Shown here one piece after another: positions 15,814 to 21,806 of a stretch of 21,806 bases of DNA (positions are counted from its first letter, which is position 1; the number at the start of each line of letters is the position of its first letter). A program made the translations under genes and the position numbers. This DNA is from Rhodobacter sp. (GTDB lineage Bacteria; Pseudomonadota; Alphaproteobacteria; Rhodobacterales; Rhodobacteraceae), in the NCBI GenBank assembly GCA_013824045.1, contig PNND01000305.1, positions 1 through 21,806 of the forward strand. Reading direction: 5' to 3'. Under the pieces are notes generated by a model. The model was not told the DNA's origin. It worked only from the letters and a program-made list of their open reading frames with translations, and ran no database searches.

Positions 15814-18015
15814 TCATTCGTCTGTGGCGACCAGCGGGGCTTCGTCGCGCAACTGGGCAAGGCGAGGCACATCCTTGGCCCCGGCGGTGCCGCGCCCGGA
15901 CAGCGAGGGGTTTTCCATGAAGAACCGGTGGCAGTTGAACAGGGTGCCATCGGCCGGTTCAAGTTCGCGGCGATAGGTGCCGTCGGGGCGCAGCACCCAG
16001 CTTTGCGCCTCATCCGCCAGATTGGCAGCCATGATCTGGCTGACGATCTGTGCCTTGACGGTGGGGTTGTTGATTTCCACGAGCGTTTCCACCCGACGGT
16101 TGAGGTTGCGACCCATCCAGTCGGCCGAGGAGATGAACACACGCGCCTTTTGCGAGGGCAGGCCGTGGCCGGAGCCGAAGCAGACGATACGGGAATGTTC
16201 GAGGAAGCGGCCCACGATGGATTTGACGCGGATGTTTTCGGACAGCCCCTGAATGCCGGGACGCAGACAGCAAATGCCGCGCAGCACGAGAGTGATCTTC
16301 ACCCCGGCTTGTGAGGCGGCATAGAGGGCGTCGATCACCTCGGGGTCGACAAGGCTGTTCATCTTGGCCCAGATTTCGGCAGGGCGGCCAGCGCGGGCGT
16401 GATCCGCCTCAACCCCGATCAGTTCCAGGAGGCGGGGTTTGAGCGTGATGGGCGAGATGGCGAGGTTTTCGAGGCCTTCCGGCTGCACATAGCCCGACAG
16501 GTAGTTGAAGACCTTCGTGGCGTCGCGCCCCAAGGCAGGATCGCAGGTGAAGAAGGACAGGTCGGTGTAGATGCGCGCCGTGATCGGGTGATAGTTGCCG
16601 GTGCCGTAATGGGTGTAGGTAACGAGGTTTTCCCCTTCGCGCCGGACAACAGTGCTGATCTTGGCGTGGGTCTTGTATTGCATGAAGCCGTAAACGACAT
16701 GCGCGCCGGACCGTTCCAGACGGCGGGACTGACGGATATTGGCGGCCTCATCAAAGCGGGCTTTGAGTTCCACAAGGGCCGTGACGGATTTTCCGGCCTC
16801 GGCCGCTTCGCAGAGGGCGGAGACGATGGGGCTGTCCCATGAGGTGCGGTAGAGCGTCTGCTTGATGGCCAGAACGTTCGGGTCACGCGCGGCCTGTTCG
16901 AGGAAGCGGATGACCTGATCGAAGGTTTCATAGGGGTGGTGAAGGAGGATGTCCTTCTGCCGGATGGCAGCGAAGATGTCGCCATCATGATCCTGCACCC
17001 GTTCGGCCACGCGGGACACGAAAGGCGGCCACATCAGATCGGGGCGGGAGGAGAGGACAAGCTCCTTGAGATCGGCGATGCCCAGAAGGCCGCGAATCTC
17101 GACGACCATGTCTTCGGTGACGCCCAATTCATCCATGATGAGCGCGCGCAGTTCCGGCGGCGCGCCGGAGGACAGCTTAAGGCGGATAACCTCGCCCCGG
17201 CGGCGGCGCTTGAGGGCGGTTTCAAATTCGCGGACGAGATCTTCGGCCTCATCCTCAACCTCCAGATCGCTGTCGCGCAACACGCGGAAGATGCAATGGC
17301 CCCGGTCCGTATAGCCGGGGAAGAGCATATTGAGATGGAGGAGCAGCAGTTCTTCCAGCGGGAGGAAGCGGTTTTCACCCGGCTTGCCCGGCAGGGCCAC
17401 GAAGCGGGAGATCTGCTGCGGGATGGGAAGCAGGGCCTGAAGGGTGCGGTGATCGGATTCGCGTTCCAACTCCAGCGCCAGCGAAAAGCCGGTGTTGGGG
17501 ATGAAGGGGAACGGGTGCGCGGGGTCGATCGCCAGCGGCGAGAGGACGGGAAAGACCTTGTTGAGGAAGTGGTCCTCAAGGTGTTTCAGATCGCGGGCGG
17601 TGAGTTTGGAGCGGGTGAGCAGGGTGATGCCCTGCGTTTCCATCTCTTTGCGGAGTTTGTTGAACACGGCCTGCTGGGTCAGCATCAGGCGGCGGGCATT
17701 GGCGTGGATCAGGCCAAGCTGTTCGGCGGGGCTGCGGCCATCCTCGGAGAGGCTGGCATTGCCGTTGCGCACAAGGGCGCGCAGGCCCGCGACGCGGACG
17801 GTGTAGAATTCATCAAGGTTGGTGGCCGAGATCGACAGGAAGCGCAGGCGTTCCAAGAGCGGGACAAGCGGATTGGACGCCTCATCCAGCACGCGCCAGT
17901 TGAAGGCCAGCCATGACATTTCGCGGTTGAAGAAACGGCGCGGGCCTGTCCGTTCCTCATCGGGGAGGGTGACGGGGGCGGGGAACGGGGTCTTGAGGAA
18001 ATCGGCTTGGGTCAT
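15814..18015 (-). CDS. ppk: Polyphosphate kinase 1
   Basis: 733 residues. It polymerises the gamma phosphate of ATP into polyphosphate, reversibly, usually at the inner face of the membrane. The N domain has [19 protein letters not shown] (28-46) and [12 protein letters not shown] (66-77). The catalytic C domains contain [28 protein letters not shown] and the phosphorylated histidine H450 in YKTHAK (E. coli H435). The second conserved histidine is H607 in EHSRIVCFG (E. coli H592). The ATG at 18015 ([14 protein letters not shown]) was chosen because homology begins soon after; the frame is open to an ATG at 18126, but the extra 37 residues do not look like PPK1 and would leave almost no leader. 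No good ribosome site is seen at either. It lies 126 bp after hdaA and 128 bp before ppx. Confidence 0.95.
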   Translation of the reverse strand: MTQADFLKTPFPAPVTLPDEERTGPRRFFNREMSWLAFNWRVLDEASNPLVPLLERLRFLSISATNLDEFYTVRVAGLRALVRNGNASLSEDGRSPAEQLGLIHANARRLMLTQQAVFNKLRKEMETQGITLLTRSKLTARDLKHLEDHFLNKVFPVLSPLAIDPAHPFPFIPNTGFSLALELERESDHRTLQALLPIPQQISRFVALPGKPGENRFLPLEELLLLHLNMLFPGYTDRGHCIFRVLRDSDLEVEDEAEDLVREFETALKRRRRGEVIRLKLSSGAPPELRALIMDELGVTEDMVVEIRGLLGIADLKELVLSSRPDLMWPPFVSRVAERVQDHDGDIFAAIRQKDILLHHPYETFDQVIRFLEQAARDPNVLAIKQTLYRTSWDSPIVSALCEAAEAGKSVTALVELKARFDEAANIRQSRRLERSGAHVVYGFMQYKTHAKISTVVRREGENLVTYTHYGTGNYHPITARIYTDLSFFTCDPALGRDATKVFNYLSGYVQPEGLENLAISPITLKPRLLELIGVEADHARAGRPAEIWAKMNSLVDPEVIDALYAASQAGVKITLVLRGICCLRPGIQGLSENIRVKSIVGRFLEHSRIVCFGSGHGLPSQKARVFISSADWMGRNLNRRVETLVEINNPTVKAQIVSQIMAANLADEAQSWVLRPDGTYRRELEPADGTLFNCHRFFMENPSLSGRGTAGAKDVPRLAQLRDEAPLVATDE

Positions 18016-18141
18016 GTCACGCGGGGTAAGGGGGAAAGGCAACACCTGTGTGACAGATGACCATTGGCGCAGGGCACTGTCCAGCCGTTGCGCGGGGGGT
18101 GGGCGTGGAATGGGTATTTTTGCCAAGATGAAGCGGCAGGG

Positions 18142-18828
18142 TCAGTCTTGCGTGTCGGGCCGCGCGGTATCCAGCAGGTCTGCCGCCATCTGGCGCGTGA
18201 CGGGGCGGCCTGCGGCAAGGGCGCGGGCATCCAGCCGCGCGACCAGATCGCGGGCGGCGTCGATGGAGCGTTCCATGCGCTGGACCAGAAAGGGGATCAG
18301 CGTGGGGGGCACGGTGATCTGACGGTCGGCGAAGAGCTTGATCAGCACGGCGGAGAGAAGCGCGTCGTCGGGCGCTTCGATCCGGGTCAGGGGCGCGGCC
18401 TGCAGGCGGCTGGCAAGGTCGGGCAGGGTGAGGCCCCAGTCACGCGGGGGGGTGGTAGCCGTGACCAGCAGATGGCCGGACTGGGTGACGAGGTTGTGGA
18501 GGTGGAAGAAGGCCGCTTCGGCCTGCGGATGGCCTGCGGCAGTTTCGGCATCTTCGATCGCGACGGCGCCGAGGGCCGAGAGCGCCGGCAGATCGGCGGT
18601 GGCAAGGTCTGTGGCGGGCAAGCAGGCGGCGCCGGTTTCCTGCGCCCAGAGGCGGGCGAGGTGGGTTTTGCCGCTGCCGCGCGGGCCTATCAGCAGCATC
18701 TTGCCCCCCGGCCAGCCTTGCCAGCCGTCTATGGCGGCCAGAGCCATGGCATTGGCGGGGGAGACGAAGAAATCCTCGCGCCGATAGGCCTGCCGGGCGG
18801 GCAGGTCAAAGGCCAGTTGGCGGATCAC
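18142..18828 (-). CDS. hdaA: DnaA-related regulator of replication initiation (HdaA/Hda family)
   Basis: 228 residues, a stand-alone AAA+ domain like that of DnaA without the DNA-binding domain. The N-terminal QLAFDLP resembles a sliding-clamp-binding peptide. Walker A is GPRGSGKTH (48-56), a Walker-B-like AIED lies near 90-93, sensor-1-like LLVTATTPP is at 120-128 and the LPDLASRL box is at 135-142. In Caulobacter and relatives HdaA, bound to the DNA polymerase clamp, promotes ATP hydrolysis by DnaA and so prevents re-initiation. The start is GTG (18828-18826), overlapping the TGA of the permease gene as GTGA; the next in-frame ATG would delete the clamp motif. Coupling to the permease gene is a recurrent arrangement in alphaproteobacteria, as I recall. 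Confidence 0.88.
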   Translation of the reverse strand: MIRQLAFDLPARQAYRREDFFVSPANAMALAAIDGWQGWPGGKMLLIGPRGSGKTHLARLWAQETGAACLPATDLATADLPALSALGAVAIEDAETAAGHPQAEAAFFHLHNLVTQSGHLLVTATTPPRDWGLTLPDLASRLQAAPLTRIEAPDDALLSAVLIKLFADRQITVPPTLIPFLVQRMERSIDAARDLVARLDARALAAGRPVTRQMAADLLDTARPDTQD

Positions 18829-19916
18829 TCGGCCGCCTCATCCTTGGACTGTTTTTTTTCCAGTGCGTCATAGCCCTTGTAGAGCAGGCTGGCATGATAC
18901 TTCTCGATCCCGAAGCGGGTGATCACGCCGATGGAGGCGGCGACCGGCACGGCGACCAGCATCCCGGCAAATCCGAAGAGGGAGCCGAAGGCCGACAGCG
19001 CGAACAGGAGCCAGACCGGGTGCAGGCCCACGGAATTGCCGACGAGTTTCGGCGTGAGGATGTTGCCTTCAACGAACTGGCCCACCGCGAAGATCGCTGC
19101 GATGATGCCGATAGAGACCCAGTCGCCCCAGAATTGGAACAGGGCAAGACCGATGGCCAGCGTGCCTCCGACCAGTGAGCCCACATAGGGGATGAAGGTG
19201 ATGGCCCCGGCGATGGCGCCCACGACAAGGCCGAATTGCAGGCCTGCCACCATCAGGGCGATGGAATAGAAGCTGCCCAGAAGCAGGCAGACGGAAAGCT
19301 GGCCGCGCACGAAACCGGCGAGGACGCCATCGATCTCACGCCCGATCCGGCGGATTGAAGGGGCGTGGTCGCGCGGCAGCAGGCTGTCGATGCGGGCGAC
19401 CATGTGATCCCAGTCGAGCAGCAGGTAGAAGGCCACGACCGGGACGACGACAATGAAGATCACCGCCGAGACAAGGCTCATGGCGGATGACAGCAGGGTT
19501 TCGGCCAGTTCGCCGCCCTTGGCTTGAATGGTCGCGGCGATCTGGGCCAGCGTCTGGCGCATGGTGGAGGTGCTGTCGCTGAGTTCCGGGAAGCGTTCCA
19601 CGAGGAAGGCCTGCAGGCGCTGTGCGATCTCTGGGGCGGCGTTGATCAGCCCGGTCAACTGCTGGATCAGCGTGGGGATGATGGCGAGAATCAACAGGAC
19701 GGTTGCCAGCAGGGCCACGAGCGAAATGGTGACCGTAGCCCCGACACGCGACAGGCCCGCGCGTTCCAGCCGATCGGCGACGGGATCAAGGAAATAGGCG
19801 ATGGCCCCGCCGACAAGGAAGGGCAGCATCACATTGCCCAAGAGCCAGAGCAGCAGGAAGAAGACCGCGGCGGCGATCCCCCAGTAGACAAGCTGTAGCC
19901 GAACGGGCAGGGCCAT
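18825..19916 (-). CDS. AI-2E/PerM-family membrane permease
   Basis: 363 residues with about eight predicted membrane helices: two or three near the N-terminus (VYWGIAAAVFFLLLWLLGNV, FLVGGAIAYFLDP, VTISLVALLATVLLI), a soluble helical segment around 90-150, then further helices including FIVVVPVVAFYLLLDW, FIPYVGSLVGG, FAVGQFVEGNILTPKLVG and GMLVAVPVAASIGVI. PYVGSLVGG and QFVEGNILTPKLVG are the diagnostic family motifs. Some members are Na+/H+ antiporters or export AI-2, others have unknown cargo, so no specific function is given. The start is the ATG at 19916 because GGAGG precedes it by 5 nt; an in-frame ATG ten codons upstream lacks this. It leads the hdaA-ppk-ppx block. Confidence 0.9.
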   Translation of the reverse strand: MALPVRLQLVYWGIAAAVFFLLLWLLGNVMLPFLVGGAIAYFLDPVADRLERAGLSRVGATVTISLVALLATVLLILAIIPTLIQQLTGLINAAPEIAQRLQAFLVERFPELSDSTSTMRQTLAQIAATIQAKGGELAETLLSSAMSLVSAVIFIVVVPVVAFYLLLDWDHMVARIDSLLPRDHAPSIRRIGREIDGVLAGFVRGQLSVCLLLGSFYSIALMVAGLQFGLVVGAIAGAITFIPYVGSLVGGTLAIGLALFQFWGDWVSIGIIAAIFAVGQFVEGNILTPKLVGNSVGLHPVWLLFALSAFGSLFGFAGMLVAVPVAASIGVITRFGIEKYHASLLYKGYDALEKKQSKDEAAE

Positions 19917-20010
19917 GGTCGCCTCCGGTTTCCGAGACTGCAACATATCACGTCTGCTGCGGTGCGGCGCAAGGGGCAGGGCGCTTGGGCGATGTTTTGG
20001 CGCTGAGTGG

Positions 20011-20050
20011 AAAAGGAAAACCCGACAACCGCTGCGCGGTGCCGGGCTTT
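20011..20050 (-). terminator. Terminator of the fasciclin gene
   Basis: Read on the minus strand, CCCG pairs with CGGG and ACCGC pairs with GCGGT around a GCA loop, with a small internal mismatch. TTTTCCTTTT follows. It starts 18 bp after the stop of the fasciclin gene. Confidence 0.6.
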
Positions 20051-20067
20051 CGGATCGTGCGGTGGAC

Positions 20068-20571
20068 TTAGTGGCAGGCGGGGCGCTGGCCCGGGAGCAG
20101 GACCTTGTCGATCACGTGGATCACGCCGTTGCTGGCCTGAATGTCAGCGATGATGACATTTGCCACTTCGCCCGTGCCATCGGCGATGGTCACGCCATCG
20201 GCGCCTTTGGTGATGCACAGGCGCTGCGAGGTGAGGAGCGGCTTGAATGTGGTGGAGCCGTTCGGAATTCCCGCTGCGGGCAGGTTGCGGTCATCGACGT
20301 GGTAGAGCAGGACGTCGGTCAGCTGGCCCTTGTTTTCCGGCTTGAGCAGGGTGTCCACCGTGCCGGCGGGCAGGGCGGCAAAGGCATCGTTCACCGGCGC
20401 ATAGACCGTGAAGGGGCCGGGACCGGCCAGCGTTTCGGCTAGACCGGCCGCGGTGACGGCGGCGACGAGGGTGGTGAAGCGTTCATCCCCGGCGGCGATG
20501 TCGACGATGGTCTGGGCCTGAACCGTGGTGGCCGAGAGGGCCAGAGCGGCCAGAGCGAGTTTCAGTTTCAT
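20068..20571 (-). CDS. Secreted fasciclin (FAS1) domain protein
   Basis: 167 residues: a signal peptide (MKLKLALAALALSATTVQA) and one complete FAS1 domain. FTVYAPVNDAFAALP (54-68) is the H1 box, LLYHV (88-92) the central YH motif and NGVIHVIDKVLLP (148-160) the H2 box. C119 and C166 could form a disulphide. FAS1 proteins are extracellular or periplasmic adhesion or matrix-type modules. In purple bacteria a fasciclin protein is, as I recall, among the genes induced by singlet oxygen. The gene stands alone, with its own terminator and a long divergent upstream region shared with proS. GGGGA lies about 7 nt before the ATG. Confidence 0.92.
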   Translation of the reverse strand: MKLKLALAALALSATTVQAQTIVDIAAGDERFTTLVAAVTAAGLAETLAGPGPFTVYAPVNDAFAALPAGTVDTLLKPENKGQLTDVLLYHVDDRNLPAAGIPNGSTTFKPLLTSQRLCITKGADGVTIADGTGEVANVIIADIQASNGVIHVIDKVLLPGQRPACH

Positions 20572-20616
20572 GAGGTGTCCCCGTTGTTCTGACAGGCGTC
20601 ACTGCACTGTCGGAAG

Positions 20617-20645
20617 GGTTACGCACCGCGTTCTGTTAACGATCA
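20617..20645 (-). promoter_or_regulatory. Candidate ECF sigma (RpoE/ChrR-type) promoter of the fasciclin gene
   Basis: On the minus strand TGATC (20645-20641) is followed after 19 nt by TAACC (20621-20617). The Rhodobacter RpoE consensus, from memory, is TGATC-N18-TAAGA; the -35 is exact, while the spacer is one longer and the -10 matches TAA only. The implied start site would leave a leader of about 38 nt. A separate perfect TTGACA occurs upstream (20667-20662) without a good -10. Confidence 0.35.
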
Positions 20646-20690
20646 TTACATTTCACGCTCCTGTCAAAACCGTTATCCGGCGTGACCTGC

Positions 20691-20719
20691 TTGCGGGGAT
20701 TGTTTCAATTGCGTAAGCC
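20691..20719 (+). promoter_or_regulatory. Candidate promoter of proS
   Basis: TTGCGG (20691-20696) and TAAGCC (20714-20719) are 17 nt apart and end 26 bp before the proS ATG. Both hexamers are weak matches to the vegetative consensus, and spacing and position are the main support. Confidence 0.25.
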
Positions 20720-20745
20720 AAGCGCGCATCCACTGGAGACGCCCC

Positions 20746-21806
20746 ATGCGCCTGAGCCGCTATTTCATGCCCGTCCTGAAGGAAAACCCTGCCGAGGCGC
20801 AGATCGTGTCGCACCGCTACATGCTGCGGGCCGGGATGATCAAGCAGCAGGCGGCGGGCATCTATTCCTGGTTGCCGCTGGGCTATCGGGTGCTGAAGCG
20901 GATCGAGGAGATCGTGCATCAGGAACAGGTGCGTGCGGGGCATATCCCGCTGTTGATGCCGACCTTGCAGCCCGCCGACCTGTGGCGCGAGAGTGGGCGT
21001 TATGACGATTACGGGCAGGAGATGCTGCGCATCACCGACCGGCAGAAGCGCGAGATGCTCTATGGCCCCACCAACGAGGAGATGATCACCGACATCTTCC
21101 GGGCGCATGTGAACAGCTACAAGGACCTGCCGCTGACGCTCTATCACATCCAGTGGAAGTTCCGCGACGAGATGCGGCCGCGTTTCGGCGTGATGCGGGG
21201 GCGCGAGTTCCTGATGAAGGACGGCTATAACTTTGACATCGACCGCGATGCGGCGATCCATGCCTATAATCGCCATATGGTCAGCTATCTGCGCACCTAT
21301 GAGCGGATGGGGCTGACCGCCATTCCGATGCGGGCGGATTCCGGGCCCATCGGCGGGGATGACACGCATGAGTTTCTGGTGCTCGCCCAGACCGGCGAGT
21401 CAGAAGTGTTCTATGACGACCGGGTGACCGGCCTGAAGCTGGGTGCGCGCGAGATCGACTATGATGATCGGGCGGCTGTGGCCAAGGTCTGCGAGGAGTT
21501 CACCACGCTTTATGCCCGCACCGACGAGACGCATGACGCCGCCGTGTTCGACGCGGTTCCCGAGGCGCATCGCAAGGTGGGCCGGGGCATTGAGGTGGGG
21601 CAGATCTTCTATTTCGGGACCAAGTATTCCGAGGCGATGGGGGCCACGGTGGTGACACCCGATGGCAGCCGCGTGCCAGTGGAGATGGGAAGCCACGGGA
21701 TCGGCGTTTCGCGTCTGCTGGGGGCGATCATCGAGGCCAGCCATGACGATAAGGGGATCATCTGGCCCGAGGGCGTGACGCCCTTCCCGGTGGGGATCGT
21801 GAACCT
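20746..21806 (+). CDS. proS: Prolyl-tRNA synthetase (3' end outside window)
   Basis: The frame runs from an ATG at 20746 (GGAG about 9 nt upstream) to the window edge and yields about 353 residues. It charges tRNA-Pro in the cytoplasm. Class II synthetase motif 2 is visible as [26 protein letters not shown], spread over roughly residues 140-165. Motif 3 is [16 protein letters not shown] near 316-331. The N-terminus ([23 protein letters not shown]) is typical. The distance between motifs 2 and 3 is only about 150 residues, so the editing (INS) domain of E. coli-type ProS is absent. This is the short alphaproteobacterial/mitochondrial form of about 440-450 residues, so roughly 90-100 residues (the anticodon-binding domain) are missing here. 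Confidence 0.96.
   Translation, partial: MRLSRYFMPVLKENPAEAQIVSHRYMLRAGMIKQQAAGIYSWLPLGYRVLKRIEEIVHQEQVRAGHIPLLMPTLQPADLWRESGRYDDYGQEMLRITDRQKREMLYGPTNEEMITDIFRAHVNSYKDLPLTLYHIQWKFRDEMRPRFGVMRGREFLMKDGYNFDIDRDAAIHAYNRHMVSYLRTYERMGLTAIPMRADSGPIGGDDTHEFLVLAQTGESEVFYDDRVTGLKLGAREIDYDDRAAVAKVCEEFTTLYARTDETHDAAVFDAVPEAHRKVGRGIEVGQIFYFGTKYSEAMGATVVTPDGSRVPVEMGSHGIGVSRLLGAIIEASHDDKGIIWPEGVTPFPVGIVN

Noticed and set aside
18016..18126. 37-residue N-terminal extension of polyphosphate kinase
   Set aside because: The extra sequence is Pro/Arg-rich, not PPK1-like, covers the intergenic motif and lacks a ribosome site; the start at 18015 fits the family.

Overview
The window looks like chromosomal DNA of a Rhodobacteraceae (Rhodobacterales, Alphaproteobacteria) species. 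It is GC-rich with strong GC3 bias. It encodes the propionyl-CoA carboxylase / methylmalonyl-CoA mutase route, an HdaA-type DnaA regulator, a short-form prolyl-tRNA synthetase and small secreted proteins of types I associate with that family. I see no phage, transposon, CRISPR array, tRNA or rRNA. Genus-level placement is not possible by eye.

Left part (1-9438), propionyl-CoA assimilation. After a truncated Bcr/CflA-type MFS efflux gene and a small DUF486 membrane protein (both minus strand), a divergent intergenic region with a cluster of TTTGC/GCAAA sites leads into pccB (1157-2689). Four small genes follow: a secreted 146-aa protein, a 45-aa lipoprotein, a 135-aa hypothetical and a 70-aa lipoprotein. 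Then come a strong terminator, three stem-loops and pccA (4715-6718). A convergent DUF4174 secreted protein gene (6773-7216, minus) separates pccA from scpA, the methylmalonyl-CoA mutase (7309-9438). PccA+PccB turn propionyl-CoA into (S)-methylmalonyl-CoA. After epimerisation (the epimerase is not in this window), ScpA makes succinyl-CoA. In ethylmalonyl-CoA-pathway bacteria the same enzymes also serve acetate assimilation.

A putative Tat-exported FAD amine oxidase (9447-10781) starts 8 bp after scpA and probably shares its transcript. A double hairpin at 10807-10847 separates it from a convergent block.

Right part (19916 down to 10871, all minus strand): a PerM/AI-2E-type permease, hdaA (GTGA overlap), ppk, ppx, a VOC protein, a GNAT acetyltransferase (ATGA overlap), a TerB-DnaJ co-chaperone-like protein, an endonuclease/exonuclease/phosphatase-fold protein and a small secreted protein. 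The theme is polyphosphate synthesis and degradation next to replication-initiation control; tight spacing suggests one or a few operons.

Right end: a secreted fasciclin-domain protein (minus) with its own terminator and a possible ECF-sigma (RpoE-like) promoter, divergent from proS (plus), which runs off the window.

I found no clearly new multi-gene system. The points most worth following are cis-regulatory: the TTTGC cluster before pccB, the stem-loop stack before pccA, an orphan terminator near 4205-4245 that may end a small RNA, and the possible RpoE-type promoter of the fasciclin gene.
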